A stretch of 64,000 nucleotides of DNA from assembly GCA_003024785.1 (NCBI GenBank), contig PUQB01000079.1:310001-374000 (forward strand), read 5' to 3'. The notes beneath the pieces are model-generated. The model ran no database searches and had not been told where the DNA came from. It saw only the letters and a program-made list of their open reading frames with translations. This DNA is from Selaginella tamariscina. Its lineage: Eukaryota > Streptophyta > Lycopodiopsida > Selaginellales > Selaginellaceae. The first letter of the stretch is position 1. The number at the start of each line of letters is the position of its first letter. The position numbers were made by a program, and so were the translations under genes. Of the stretch, positions 35,410 to 49,680 are shown piece by piece.

Positions 35410-36690
35410 CACAACGCGCACGTGCAGAGTCGCTTTCAAACACAAACGTGCATGTGTGCAGAGAGAGACAATAGATAGTATTAAATTTTTGAGTTATATA
35501 CAATCCAACTTGCAAATACAATATCCATACTAAATAGAATCTTCTGTTTATAGCACCTTCAACGTGTTTATTCTCCACATATAGTAGTATTAGAAATTTA
35601 GAGAATACTATAAATCATGTATTTATCTTGTAGTAGTAACCACATTAACATACTTTAATGCTACGTTAAATTAAATTTTATGAACAATTAATAAATTTAA
35701 GACAGAATGAGTGGCATGCCTGCTGAATATAATGAAGATTCAATAGTTTTAAAGTTTTATATAATTTAAATATCAAATATTATTCGTTGGGTACAACCCT
35801 CTTCCCCTAATTATGTTTAAGTTAATTATTTTAATGATTTTATATGTATTTAAAAGATAAAAATTAAAAAAAACTTCCAGAGTAATGCATTTCTCAAACG
35901 ATTTGGTATATATAAATTTTCTTAAATACATGTTTGTTTTTGGTTTTTAATATTTATCAATTAATTAAGTTTTAATTAATGACCACTAATACAAAGGGGG
36001 TTGTATACTCTCTTACTATATATATAATTAAGGAGGCAAAATTTGCTCAATCCTCATTCAAATTTATTTTTAACAATTTATAAATTTCTGATGTATTAAC
36101 AATTAACTAATTACAAACACACACCAACCACACACATGTGACTTTTAATATAATGCACTCTGTGTAAGAACTGTTACAACGTGTTTTTTCTTGCTTGTTT
36201 AAATTAAACCAACCACGTCAGAATATGTGAATTACTATATATATATGTATATGTCTGAGTAATATATGTGTTACATGTGTGTGTGTGTGTGTGTGGTGTG
36301 TGTGACATAATATATATACAGAATATATAGTTTGCATTGCAAGCTCTGGTATATAAAAACTAGGTGTTGAATCAAATATTCAACATCATGCACAACTAAT
36401 TTAAGTATATAACTACACCACGCTTTAGGTTGTATTTCTTACAAGCTTGCCTGTTTGAAACATGCTACGTTATATATGTATTAAATGAAAATTTACATGT
36501 ACATATATATATATAAAATCTTATGTCTCTAAACAATACAAACCTAAGCTCTTTATTTTGTTGAACAAGCTTTTAACTAAATAGAGAACATTCATAAATA
36601 GTGTATATCTTTGTCTTGATGTCCATGTATTATGAATTAAAACAAATAAACCCGATATTAAGTTGCAGTCACTGATAAGTACCAAGCTGC
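31811..36690. other. AT-rich DNA, no gene seen
   Basis: Very AT-rich sequence with TATA-type runs and scattered microsatellites: (CT)n(CA)n at 35362-35408 and (GT)n at 36278-36302. The open frames here are short and low in complexity. Confidence 0.6.
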
Positions 36691-36699
36691 AGGATTTCT

Positions 36700-37270
36700 T
36701 GCCATAGAGTGTGCCAATACACTTGTTATGAGGTCGCCTGCATGGCAGAATATGGAGCCACTCACTACTAGGCTCTACCATATTTTTTAGAATACAGGTA
36801 TCATGCGAAGTACTTGCCACCACCTGCAATTGAATATGTTATTCAGTTTTATGATAGCAATGATGCTTATAACAAGGCTAGGGAGTGGGCAAATGCAGAT
36901 GAAAAGCACAAAGCACTTGAGAAGGTATTGGGGCTTATGGATTATATAAACATGCCTTGTAAGAAGTATTGAAGGATAAAGATGAAAAGATTAGGATTAA
37001 GTAATTATATTCTCGATTCTCAATTGGAAATCATAAATTTTGCAAGTTTGTTCATATGAAAGCCACTCTTAAGGATTGCAAAGCTAGAGAATATGGAGGG
37101 ATTATTCCGGAAGCTAGAAAGCGCAACATATACATTCACTTGGAAGATCCTCCTTGAAACAGACTTGCACAAGAACACCCAGATTTTGAAGAACATATAG
37201 GGATAGAAATTATACAACATGACAACATTCCAGATATACCTATTAAAATTGGACTGCAATTGTACTAGAA
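36700..37270 (+). pseudogene. Unrecognised coding-like remnant
   Basis: Base composition is less AT-rich than the flanks. The plus strand reads with codon-like continuity in pieces: PPPAIEYVIQFYDSNDAY, REWANADEKHKALEKVLGLM, and further on RKRNIYIHLEDPP and EEHIGIEIIQHDNIPDIPI. Stops and frame changes interrupt it. No splice sites or poly-A tail are clear. I do not recognise the family; it may be a dead gene or a piece of an unknown element. Confidence 0.35.
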
Positions 37271-37579
37271 AAGTAAAAATGGATTGGAAGACTGAAAGAA
37301 TAAAAAAAGATATATAGAATATTATAAAGATTGGGTTCGAATACGAACTACTATAGCTGTATCACAAGTGAATTGTACGTTACATTAATCTGTTTAGTTC
37401 AAAATTATAACACAAGATACGTAAGTTAACTAAAGTTACACTACACGAATAAAACATTGCATTACAATATTTATAATGTAAATAGTTTGCTAACTGTAGT
37501 ATTGCTGCATATATGGGTTGCACCAAATGATATCCACTCTTGATCAGTTCTGCATATTATCATACACTTTTCCGTGTGC

Positions 37580-37623
<44 letters not shown>

Positions 37624-38950
37624 ACAAGATATATGAATGGATAGACATTAATATTTAGTGTGATATATCTATACACATGTTACAACATGTGTGCGTGTGT
37701 GTGTGACTTACGGTATTTTGGTGAGCTCGATGATTGTGTATCTCGGTCCATGAAAATAACACCTTAAGGAACTCATTTTACCACCCCGAAAACTTTGAAA
37801 GCCCGTCAATAACAGCAGCAAATTCTAATTTTTAGTGTGCACATATAAAAGGGGTGTGTGTGTGTGTGCGTGGAAATATATTGCTATCAGATACAATGCT
37901 ATTAGTGGACATACATGCATATGTAGATATATTCTGGGTACACAGAAAGAGACACACACAATTCATCACTTGGTTGAAAAAAAATATATATATAATATAT
38001 TAAGTTTGCAATTAAATTGTTAACATTATGAGTTGTTTTGATTTAAGTTAACTAGATAATAAACTTCACAGTCATAATGTTAATAAATTGACGATCTAAT
38101 TTACTTCTAGCTCAAGAAAAAAATACAAGACAGAAGAAATATATACTATTTCAATCTTTGTATAAACAGTAATAAAAAATTTCTATTCTGTAGGCATGTC
38201 AAATGTTGAATATGTTAAGTTTTTTTCACGGTCTTAATTTATAAATTTAATCTATTATACTATTCTTTGTTGTCTAATATTTACATAACAATGTTTTACC
38301 TTATCAAGAGTTGTTTACCTCTTTATATACAAGTTATACATGCACAGAGATGTGTTTACCGCATGTGTATCTAAAGACACCAGTGTGCGTGCGTGCGTGT
38401 GTGTGTGCATAAAGAAGATTCCTTATTTCTGATATATTCCTGTATTTAATTCTCATTTTAATATCATTTTTTCTCAAGTGTTTCTTGCCTTGCTTGTTTT
38501 TACACCTTTAACATATATTAAATGTTTGTATTAATCATTGTAATTAAATTAAATAAATAAGACTCTTCTTAGGCATGTCTTTGGGTTAATTTCTCTTAAT
38601 AAAATAAGATTATGTTAATAAAATTAAACATTTAATTAAATATGACTATATGTTGAAATTAATTATTTGTATAAACAAATCCGAACGTGTATGGAAATGT
38701 GTATTCTTAACATTTATTAATAAGATATTAATTAATTTTCTTTGTAATTAAATCTAGAATCTATAAAACTGTTAAATATGAATTAAAAACTTGAAGAAAA
38801 ATGCCTTAACAACATATTAACACCGAAAACATATATTCGAACATAATATAATAACATAGTTAAAACACAATATATTATACATTGGACGTATCACTCACGT
38901 GGCATTATTAAAAACTTAAACATATATAATACTTTTAATTAGCTTATTAC
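37271..38950. other. AT-rich DNA, no gene seen
   Basis: It holds (GT)n(GA)n at 37578-37622 and several shorter (GT)n tracts. No coding region can be supported. Confidence 0.6.
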
Positions 38951-38989
38951 TTTCAATTATATAGACACCCTTGTGTGTATGCGCGTGTT

Positions 38990-40620
38990 TGGCAGTATGT
39001 ACACTGGCCACATTCGACGGAATATCCAAGTTGCCACGTGTGTGAAACGTCAATAATTTGATCAAATTGTAATCTAAATGGTACTAAACCCTTACGCTGT
39101 ACATAGAGTTCTTGAAGGCAGAGAGTCATGGAGGCGAGGGCGCTGGAGGAGAGAGGTTGGGAGATCATTCTTGCAGAGAGTTCTGCAGCGTAAATCGTAC
39201 CTTGAGGGCAATCGTCTGCCATTTCTCCGATGCGCTATAGCATGCAATGCCCGTCACCTACTGCAGCAGAATCTGCAAATCCAGAGAGAGAGAGAGAGTA
39301 CATATACATTCATACACACGCTACTGTATATACACAATATATACATTCTACGGACAGATGGTATAATACATAAAGTAATGTGGGTTCTATCTATAAAGCT
39401 ACATTATAACGGCCACAGACATTCGTACATTATACGTATATGTATATATATGTAAATCCTTGTAACACACATGGACACCTGAAGATATATACATGGTACA
39501 TTATGTTCATACATACGGTAATGAATGTGTATGTGAAAGAGTATTACACACACATCGTTGATGCAGGCACACTGGGATACACAGCAAGATGCTTCTTATA
39601 TGGAACGAATACTTTCCATACTATAACAATCATATACACACACCACACACGTATGTATGTATGTATTTATGCAAAAATGTGCGTGTGTATGTTTGTGTGT
39701 GCACCTTGTAAGCTGGAGATACCCTTCTGAAGTCTTGTGTTCGAATAATCTCTCACTTGCTCGGTCAAGCTGGTTTGAATGTACTGCATGAGCAACCCCC
39801 ACGTATTATCTTGAACTCCACCGAGAGCTTTAAATTTAAACGCCCATTTCCTGAATGCAGCTTCTAAAGGAGGACCCATTTCACTCGATAACCTGAACAC
39901 AGCATTTATATGTTCATCTTTGTGTGTGTGTGTTAGAGTAAGCGGGTCTTGGCAACAGAAACAGCGGATCGTGTGCAGCGGTCCAAGGCATCGTATGCAG
40001 CAGCCTTGCAAGCCATGTTCTGTGCATCTGTCATCGAAAGGGACTACCAAGACAACTCCACAGCCTCCTCCCCAAACAGCCTCAGAAGCTCCACCATCAT
40101 GAAGTTCGTACCACAATTTGCGCACCAACAACTCTATCTTTCCCCATATAATCCCCGGGAATCCTGTAAAAAATGTAGGTGTGTGTGTGTGTGAATTGTA
40201 TATACAATCTATGTATACATATAGTGATTGCTTGTCTTTATGTGAGTATGTATAGTTCAACCTGGACAGAGTGTTGAACACGTTCCTAAGATCACCCGAA
40301 GCTGGAAACCAGAGCTTGAGACGATTAGCCGGATTCACCATGCTTATTGCTGGCACGTTCCCATAGACAGATCGATGCTTTCACTCCTGAGTAATCTCCT
40401 GTTTTAACTTAAGCTGTTCTGCACAAGCCACAAAGTGGATTTCACATATCTGCCGCTCATACACACATGCGGTGATACATTCGTATGCAATGATGTATGA
40501 TACATGCACATGTTCGTACTACACCATTGGTGTGTGTATGTGTGTGTGTGTGTGTGTGTGTATTACAGGTCGTCAATTTCGAGTTCCCTCCAAGGATCTC
40601 TATGGTGGTCTCTTTCCATT
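38990..40620 (-). pseudogene. Unrecognised multi-exon gene or remnant
   Basis: GC content is clearly above the flanks. On the minus strand a possible first exon at 40570-40618 reads MERDHHRDPWRELEIDD and ends at a donor followed at once by (CA)n. Further pieces: 40260-40350 (NPANRLKLWFPASGDLRNVF), about 39935-40167 (MMVELLRLFGEEAVELSW, then AAAYDALDRCTRSAVSVAK, with a stop and frame changes), 39715-39908 (PLEAAFRKWAFKFKALGG, then DNTWGLLMQYIQTSL), and 39000-39250. Several borders fit GT-AG. I do not recognise the protein and the frame does not stay open. A plus-strand reading of 39949-40194 is also open, so the strand is not certain. Confidence 0.35.
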
Positions 40621-41260
40621 GCAAAGAGGTAGTGGTTGAAGTGTGAAGTGCTACTGCAGCTCACCAATACAGACGCACACGAGCTGGTAAGTAGCAGCTC
40701 TACTTGGTTATTATGATACAAATTTGTATGTACAAGTAAAGTGGACTACCCTAGGTGAAAGACTTGAGGGATGAAGTTCCATGCTATTAAGACCACAAGT
40801 GGAACTGATTCGAATTAATTGGGTATCTCTATCATTTCTCTCTTTCATGCACACACACGCACACATACACACACATATATGACACCATTGTTTAGCTTAA
40901 TAGAATTTGAAGCGGTTGCAAGTCAAATAGTGGTGGTTGTTTAGAGTATGAAATTAAACAGAGTGGATGAACATACGCAAGTCACAAATAAATTATAAAT
41001 GTTTTTTCATTATAAATTTTGAATAAGATAAGATTTTTGTTAATAATAGCGTGTCTGCTTGAAATCAATCATTTTATTAAACATTAAATTTTCATACAAA
41101 AATTATATGTTTTTCCTTGTGATATAAATTTTTGTAATTGGTAATATATTTCATTAGTAACCCTTATTAAATTGTTATTGAGAACCAATACAATAAAAAT
41201 AAGATGTTCATCGTTTCTTATTACACATTCTTAACATTTTTAATTAAATTTTCAACTTCA
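40621..41260. other. Intergenic, no gene seen
   Basis: Noncoding, becoming AT-rich toward the tetranucleotide array that follows. Contains a small (CA)n tract at 40851-40876. Confidence 0.5.
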
Positions 41261-41261
41261 G

Positions 41262-42735
41262 AGCTTATATTTCTACTTTCTCACTCAGTCACTCACTCTC
41301 TTTCTCATTTATTACTTACACTTCACTATATCACTCACTCATTATTTTTATTTTTATTTAATATCTTATTCATTTTTTCTACTTAATATTCACTCTTACA
41401 CTCATTTAACTTTCCTACTCATTTACTTTATTTCACTCACTCATTCACTTTCTCATTACACTTTTAATTCTCACTCATTTATTCATTTAATTTCACTTAT
41501 TCATTCACCTCATACACACTTTCTCACTCACTTATTCTTTCTTATTCATTCATTCATTATTTATCTTTCACTTTCACTTTCACTCATTTATATCTCTCTC
41601 ACTCATTTATTCACTACATTTTATCTCTCACGTATTCTCTCATTATATTTATCTCTCACACATTCACTCACTATATATGTCTTTCATTTCTTATTTTTCT
41701 CATTCACGCTTGCTTACTCTTTCACACTCTTTCTTAATCACTCATTTTTTCTCTTTCTTTCTCACCCACTTACTCATTTTTTTCTTTCACTCTCTGTCAT
41801 TCACTTTACAATATCTCTATTTTTCACTCATTATCTCACTTATTTGATTTTACTCACTTATTCATTCTCATATTTTGTTTTTTACTTACTTACTTATTCA
41901 TTATCTTTTTCTTTCACTCATTATCTTACTGATTTTCTCACCCTCACTCACTCTTTCACATTCTCTTTTAGTCATCACTTTTACACCTAATTATTTCACT
42001 TACTTGCTTACTCATTTAATCACTTTCTTAATTATTATAATCTCTCTATTTTTCATTCATAATGTTCTTCATTTTTTTCTCATTTTTTTTATTATCTTTT
42101 ACTTTTTATTCTCTCACTCACTCTTACACTTATTCACTATTTAATTCATTTAATTACTCTCTCTACACTCTCACTGATTCATTCGTTCTTTCTCACTCAC
42201 TCACTACTCACTTTTTCTTTTTTCTCAACTTTCACTCTTTCATTCATTCTGTTTCGTTTACTCACTCACTCACTTATTTTTTCTTTCACAACTTTCACTC
42301 TTTCACTCACATTTTCACTAACTCATTATCTTTCTTTCACACTCTCACTCACTCATTCATTCATTTACTCTCTCACACTCTCACACTTTTATTCACTCAC
42401 TCATTTATCTCACACTTTCACTCACTCATTCGTTATATCTCAGATTCTTACTCACTCACTCTTTCATTCATTATGTCTATTACACTCTCACTCTCTCATT
42501 TCTCTTACTTTCACTCTCTTTCTTACTCACTCACTTTCTTATTTATTCATTCATTCACTTACTCTTATACTCTATCTTTCTCATACACTTTCACGCTCTC
42601 TTTCATACACACACACTCTACTCACTCACTTTATATCACTTTTTCACTCACTCTCACTCTTCTCTCATAAATACACACACTCTCTCTCTTTCTTACTCAC
42701 TCTTTCACTCTCTCACTCTTTCACTTATATATATA
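41262..42735. repeat. Degenerate (TCAC)n/(TCAT)n array with almost no G
   Basis: About 1.47 kb built from TCAC, TCAT and TTCA steps with CT-rich interruptions. The plus strand is almost free of G throughout. The long open frames across it (for example 42062-42670) are Ser/His/Leu/Phe repeats created by the array and are not genes. Confidence 0.92.
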
Positions 42736-43570
42736 CACCTTTTAAATCAAATACATAACTAGCCCATATCAGGAAACGTTTGTATAAGAGCAACCTTTTC
42801 TACTTTGTATAAGAGCAACCTTATTCTACTTTGTAAGAGATAAAAGTTAAACTCTTAATCTTTTAAATTGAACACTTGTGTCTCAAATAAATTAATAATT
42901 TGACTTATAATTTTGACTTAAGCCATAATTTAAATTCATTAAATAAACCATAATAATTTAAACTAATAAATTTAAACTAATATAGGTACATTTTATAGAT
43001 AATTAAAACTTTATAAATTTTCTATATGTTTAAACAAGTAAAAAGATCATGAAAAATGAAAAATTTAATTTTCTTATGAAAAAAATGAATATTTAAAAGT
43101 AAGTGGTACTTAAGTTAAGTGCGAGCGATGGTGTGAAACGAGCCCTTAAGTTAAGTAGCTATTTACTTAACTTTTTTACAGGTTTAACCGCTAATTTCCT
43201 TGCCATAGGGAGTTAATTAATGTAGCCGGAAATATGCAATGAATAATGCCGGACACCCCTCCCTTAAAATTATTTTGCTACTTTGTTGCATTATATATAA
43301 TATACACGTAATAAAATGTGAAATAAGTTAAATTTTAATGATCAATTTGCATTATATAGTTAAATCATTATCTTTATTAATAATTTAATTTTAAATATTC
43401 AATAGCTCGATAATATTTTATTAAATATATACTCATTATGATAATAATGAAGCAGGTGGGGCATATTAGAGAGAATATTCTATTTGACTATACTGTACAC
43501 GTGGACTACAGATCAATCGTGTCTCCTTTTTTGCTATATTTTGTATATTGTAGTATGTTCTTCTAAACAT

Positions 43571-43612
<42 letters not shown>

Positions 43613-46600
43613 TATAGAATACATATGCAGTATAAACACACGTTAATACAGTAATAATATTAATACCAATACTATTTATCTGGTTAAATACTAAAAAGCT
43701 GTATAGTCAGCAGGGCGGAACTCTCTCTCTCTCTCACACACACACATACACATAACTTTAATTATTAAAACAGTTGATTCTATGCCATACATGTCTTAAT
43801 TCTTAATATTATCCCAGACAAATAAAATAAATATTACTACATAATATGATTATTACTTAATTAGTTCACTCAGTTACATAATTATAAGTACTATATGTAT
43901 CTCTACAAGATAACATGCTAATAACATTGAAAGTAAGTAAAATATACTTATCATATATAATATGTTATTAATAATGAGATATATTACAATATAGTATAAC
44001 ATTCCAGACATAAAAACATGCATAGTTATGCACAGGAGGTTTTAAATGCTTCTGGTATAACTAAATAAACATTAGATATGATATAATATTACAAAAATTA
44101 TACTATGTTTATCATGACTTGTATATTAATAATTCAACTAATTAGTTAATTTTTAGTGTCAATGATTCAGAATGTACATTGGGTTTCAAATCCTTGTGTT
44201 TTTATTATAAATTTACACACACACGTGTGTGCGTGTTTATTAGTTTTTAAACAGTTGAATGGTCAAGAATCTAGTGAACCAAATTTAAGTATATTAAACT
44301 GTCTAAATATAGCTACCATTTAAGTGTTAAACTAACGTATTTTAATTTAAATTCAAAAAGTATAAATTATATAATTTATATCAATATTATATACTATCAA
44401 TATACTATAACATTTCAGATGTAAAACATGCATATTTCTGCATGGGGTTTTAGAGGATTCCTCTGTTATAACACTGCAACATAACATATAATATATACAC
44501 AGTATATTAATAACTACGCAGTATATATTTTGTAAATAAGTTTTAGTTTATAGTTCAGTGCTTTCAAACTGTTTATGTTAGGTTTTATTATATAATTAAG
44601 AAAACAACCACCGTAAATGTTAGTATTCCAAAGAGATAAACATTACATATTACTCAACTAAATAAACATTAACATCTAATATAATATTATGTTTAATATG
44701 CTTCTGTTATATATATAGTATTAATGTAATATATTAGTTAACTAATTTTATTAACCTCGTGTATAGCTTTAGTGTTTTCACTTTATTCCTAATTTATTTA
44801 CACCTGTATATAAAATATTAAATAAACGAAGTCTTAGTTATATTTGCTAATATATAATATTAAAATCATTAACTTAAATAATATTTGCTATAATAAAAAT
44901 GACTGATCGTTGATGTTGATTTAGAATATTAGTATGTGTAAACTTGAAAGTTCTCTCCCTCTCTCGCACACACACGCACACACAAACACACGAGACAAAA
45001 CCAGCTCATAAGTTTTCTAACGTATTAAGTTACCTGTACTATCACATACACACACACACACAAGCTTACTTTGGTCGTATAAAACTAATATAAAATTGAA
45101 CTAAAATGGATGAGAAGTTTAAGAATTATACTAAACTTAAATTATAGATTGTTTTAAGAGCATTTTCAAACTTTTCTCTTTAGATTTTAAAATGTGGCTG
45201 CTGTTTTCTCTCAGAAAGATATACACCAAGTGTATACGTGTATGTAGACTCGACATATCTGTATACAAATATATAGCGATACAGAATACAAACTGCACGT
45301 GTATATACATGTGTGATATAGGTCAAGCAGCATATGTATTTTATAATTAATAATATTATACTTAATAACTATTAATATTTATAACTAAATATTAATAAAA
45401 TGTCGATTTGGAAAATCAATTTCATTTCTTAACTGGAATATCTATCAAAATTTAACATAGCAATTTAATTATAAATCAAGACAGCTGTGTGTTCAATTAA
45501 AGAATGCTAACAATTGCTTTTATGGATAATATTCTAATTGATAAGGTATGTTTTCTGTAGATTTAAAGCTGGTATATTAATATATGACAAAATATATTTA
45601 AACAGAGGGACAAATGTTTACAAACTTTGATATGTGAATATATATATATATTTATAAGGTGTTGAATATTGTTTTGATTGAGAAATATTCCACATCTAAA
45701 TAGTGTTTTATTATATTAATTATAGTAATACATTTAAGATTCGAAGTTTGCATATGAGCTCATGTATTTAACTAAAAATACATGCTTTTAACATCCCAGT
45801 GCTAATCAAAAGTTCCAACTATTCGGACAATCTTCTTTAATAATCATGTATTTAACTTTCTTAGAAAACAAATATTAATGTAACTTTCATAAGTGCAATA
45901 TAATAATAAAACATTCGACACACACACAGATACACATGTATAACAGTGTTACTTTTTATGTAAAAATAATTTTTAAAAATTAAAATAAAAGTTGTCACAC
46001 ATCATGCACTCACATTCAGAAGTTAAACTATACATATCCCTGGTTTCAATATATATATATAATCAATCTGTGAGTGGAAAAAGAAAAATTATAAAAAAAA
46101 TCTGAACGCAATAGCTATATTAAAACTACAACACTGTATTTAAAATTTAAAAGATTTTTGAATGCTTTTTATAATCGTCGTAAGTTTGATAAAATTCTTG
46201 TGTGTGTGCGTGTGCGCGCGTGTGTCTGTGTGAGGGACTTTATATTGTTGTTCCTTTTCCATAATCCTCCTTGCGGTGAATCTTTAAAATTTTTATTTAA
46301 GATGCTCCATTTTCACAAGTCATAAAGTCCATAATATATTAGATATTAAAAAATGACTCTTGTTTACTGCTAATTTTTTTTAAAAATATTTAATTAATTA
46401 ATCATCTCAAATATATTGATTAATATTAAATGCTAAAGTTATATTCATTTAAAGTTTAATACTGAAAATATATTCAACTCAATGGTACTTATATTTCAGT
46501 ATACTAAATCGTTTAATTAACTATTTATTTAAAAATATAACATTAAATAGTTACGAGAATCGCTGTTCGAGCCCTGTTGTGAGTAGGAAGCTTTTTCCAG

Positions 46601-46615
46601 AGCTGCGATTTCCTC

Positions 46616-46708
<93 letters not shown>

Positions 46709-46930
46709 ATAAGAATGTTATACACAATAAGCAATATTTCATGTATGTATCTATCTAGCATACACTTGAAATATTATTTAACAGAAGAGCACAGTAGTAT
46801 AAACTTATTAATTATTAAGATCCAAGGTATTACCATGCTCCTTTAATGTTGAAAAATAGATATATAAACTTACATGAAAATCTCATTGAATGGTTACATT
46901 AGAAAAAATGTTAATAAACATTCAGACTCA
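42736..46930. other. AT-rich DNA with microsatellites, no gene seen
   Basis: Contains a short direct repeat of TACTTTGTATAAGAGCAACC (42790-42835), a (CA)n tract at 43570-43610, and a composite (CT)n(TA)n(GT)n tract at 46621-46706. A stretch around 43130-43280 with CTTAAGTTAAGT repeats has the look of a transposon end, but no partner end is clear. Confidence 0.55.
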
Positions 46931-47001
46931 CAAATGTAGGGTATCGCTCCCCTTACCTATTGCATAGGAAGTGATCACTGTACCATCTGAGCTACAACCC
47001 C
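46931..47001 (-). pseudogene. tRNA-like sequence (tRNA-Ala-like or SINE head)
   Basis: The minus strand begins GGGGTTGTAGCTCAGATGG, a perfect box A region very like plant tRNA-Ala. A weaker box B (GGAGCGATACC) follows at the right distance. The acceptor 3' strand does not pair with the 5' strand and the anticodon arm is poor. It is either a dead tRNA or the head of a tRNA-derived SINE. Confidence 0.5.
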
Positions 47002-47880
47002 ATACAACTGAAACATTTGTACGTGGAATCATATGCATCAGTGCATGTTGTATTTCTATAGTATAATATGCAACATTTCCTCTCTTAACCAATGAATATT
47101 ATACTAAGTTGCACTGTCTATTGCTAGGCATGATATATTTCTGTGTATCTTGTACATGTACGTGTCACGTTGTAAAACAACCTCTACATTTTAAAAATTA
47201 CATTATATGCATTCAATTGTTAAGGTTATTAAGGCTATTAATATAAGGTAAAAGAAGATTCCAAAAATTTCAAGATTTCTATTCAATATTATAAACATTT
47301 ATATAACTTCAGGTAGTATGTAGTGCATATAACAAAACTAGCAAGGTCAAACTTTGTAAACATTTTAAACTCTATATATATATATATATATATATTCATG
47401 TTCAAACGGTTTCAAATAAAATAATTTATAAGTAAATTACAATTAAAGGATTTAAAGTATCTGAATAAAGTAAAGTTTGTAGTGGTTGTGATTGTTCTGT
47501 ACATTAGATATTCATTGCTATGTATATAGTTTTCACAATATTATATACTTAAATTATTTAAATACATAGACTCGCAAAACATTTTATATTTATTAAACAT
47601 TAATAAAAAAAATTAAAAACCCTTTCCCTCCCTCCCTCTCTCTCTCTCTCAAGGCCAAGGTGACAAACCACATGGAAATATACTCTAATAGCATGGAAAT
47701 ATACTCTAATGTATACATTTTACATGAATAAAAACATGATAAAGCAATATACCATAATATTATATGATATATCATTACAAGAATTCAATTTTAATTACAT
47801 CCTTCAAGCCTCTTGTATGCGCGAGTTCTCCTTGTTATTATTATGCTCTAATGTATATATAACCCCAATATAACCCTACA

Positions 47881-47942
<62 letters not shown>

Positions 47943-48878
47943 TGATAGATAGATAGATAGATAAATGGATTGTTTTGTGTTATATTCTATATATGATAAT
48001 GTATAAAACATGGAGGTTATCTTTACATTAGATAGTGCTATATGCTTCATGTAGCAGCTAATGATGTATACATGGAAATATACTCTAGTTATACTATATA
48101 CGATGCGTTATATATATACATCAAACTGTATAATTTGATGGGCTGTATATACAATGTACCATGTATATGTAGCTGTATCGACATGGGCTATTGAGAAAAT
48201 ATAAATATACTGTACATACTTTCAACAGACAAAGATCAATAGTTCATCTTCCTATGCTATATGAATATATTCATAGTTTGTGTATATACATACATACACA
48301 TGGGTATCTATCTTTGTGTGTGTGTATATCGATGGGCTATATTTCAACATGAAACATAATTTATATACATAGTTTCAATATTAATAATAATTTTAATACA
48401 TTAATACGCCGTTGATCCGATATGTACCTGCATTTATCTTATGAAAGTGAAAAAGACAAAATGAAAATTATCATGTACATGAATATATATTATTATTTAT
48501 ATATGCATAATAATGTATATGTATAGAATCAAATCAAGCAGACTAATAAAACTGTATAGGCTTTGATATGTGAATATATATAATGCTTCTGCATGAAATG
48601 AGTGAATTAAAATTTTACTAAGCTAGTATAATATTAAATGACTTACTAATAGTTCGTTAATTTGATTCATAAGTGGGATATTTAACTTATTTACATTTAA
48701 TATCATTCATAAGGTAACTATTGTGAATAAAGAGTAATAAATATTGTGTCAATAATTAATATATTACTTTTATTAAATAAATCTTATGTATACATTTTAT
48801 ATATATACATATAAATAACTAATGAATTGTAATAATTAATTAGCGCCAACCAGTTTGTGACTCTGTGTGTGTGTGTGT

Positions 48879-48909
<31 letters not shown>

Positions 48910-49470
48910 AGAGAGAGAGAGCATGCTTGACAGCAAAAGCTGAAAACAAGAAAAACCCACAATTTACAGCCATTTCTGGTAAGGAAGATATAATCACAAT
49001 GAATGTATATTCTGTATAATTACATTGATGTATTATTATCAAGGTATCTTTAATTTCAACACTATTATTATTTATATGTTTATACAAGCATATATATATA
49101 TATATATATATATAAAGTAAATGTTCTTAGTAGTTATAATAGAATAAATTTACTTAATTTGGATTAGCAGTTGAATAGTAAGCTTCGTATAACCTCAGTC
49201 ATTTATTTACTACCTTTGTTTAACAAAATCAGAATTAAGTTTTTAAATTTAAAATACCATATTTAAATTATATACATTTTATTATACACTTATTATACTG
49301 TATAATACATTTGATTTTAATATTTAATTGGTGATTGCATCCCGTAAGTAAATAAGTAATCATCATATTGCCTAGTTTAACAATCGTCCAACCAAAATTG
49401 GCCGTTTCTCTTGAATTTAATGTTTTTTTTTTTTTCCGTCTGCAAATTATATCTAAAATTAGTTTTATTT
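47002..49470. other. AT-rich DNA with small repeats, no gene seen
   Basis: The phrase CATGGAAATATACTCTA occurs at 47671, 47693 and 48071. There are (CATA)n and (GATA)n tracts at 47879-47960, and (GT)n(CG)n at 48864-48908. No coding region is supported. Confidence 0.55.
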
Positions 49471-49475
49471 AATAT

Positions 49476-49680
49476 TGTGAGAACCCCGAGACAAACACAG
49501 TAATATACGAAAAGACAGAAAACTCAGATATCCTTTGTATTCAAGGTCAGGGTTTATATATACAAAGGAAAAAGTATATTCTAACTATTTTTGAACTATC
49601 TTATCAAGGATTTAGCCAGACCATAAATATCTCTAGTAACTTCTAGAAACTTCTAGAATTACCATAGTAATTACCTTACA
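49476..49680 (-). repeat. 3' LTR of the Ty3/gypsy element
   Basis: Starts TGTGAGAACCCCGAGAC and ends ATTACCTTACA on the plus strand. It pairs with 53982-54187. Confidence 0.95.

Noticed and set aside
42062-42670. 202-codon open frame.
   Set aside because: It is a Ser/His/Leu/Phe repeat produced by the TCAC/TCAT array.
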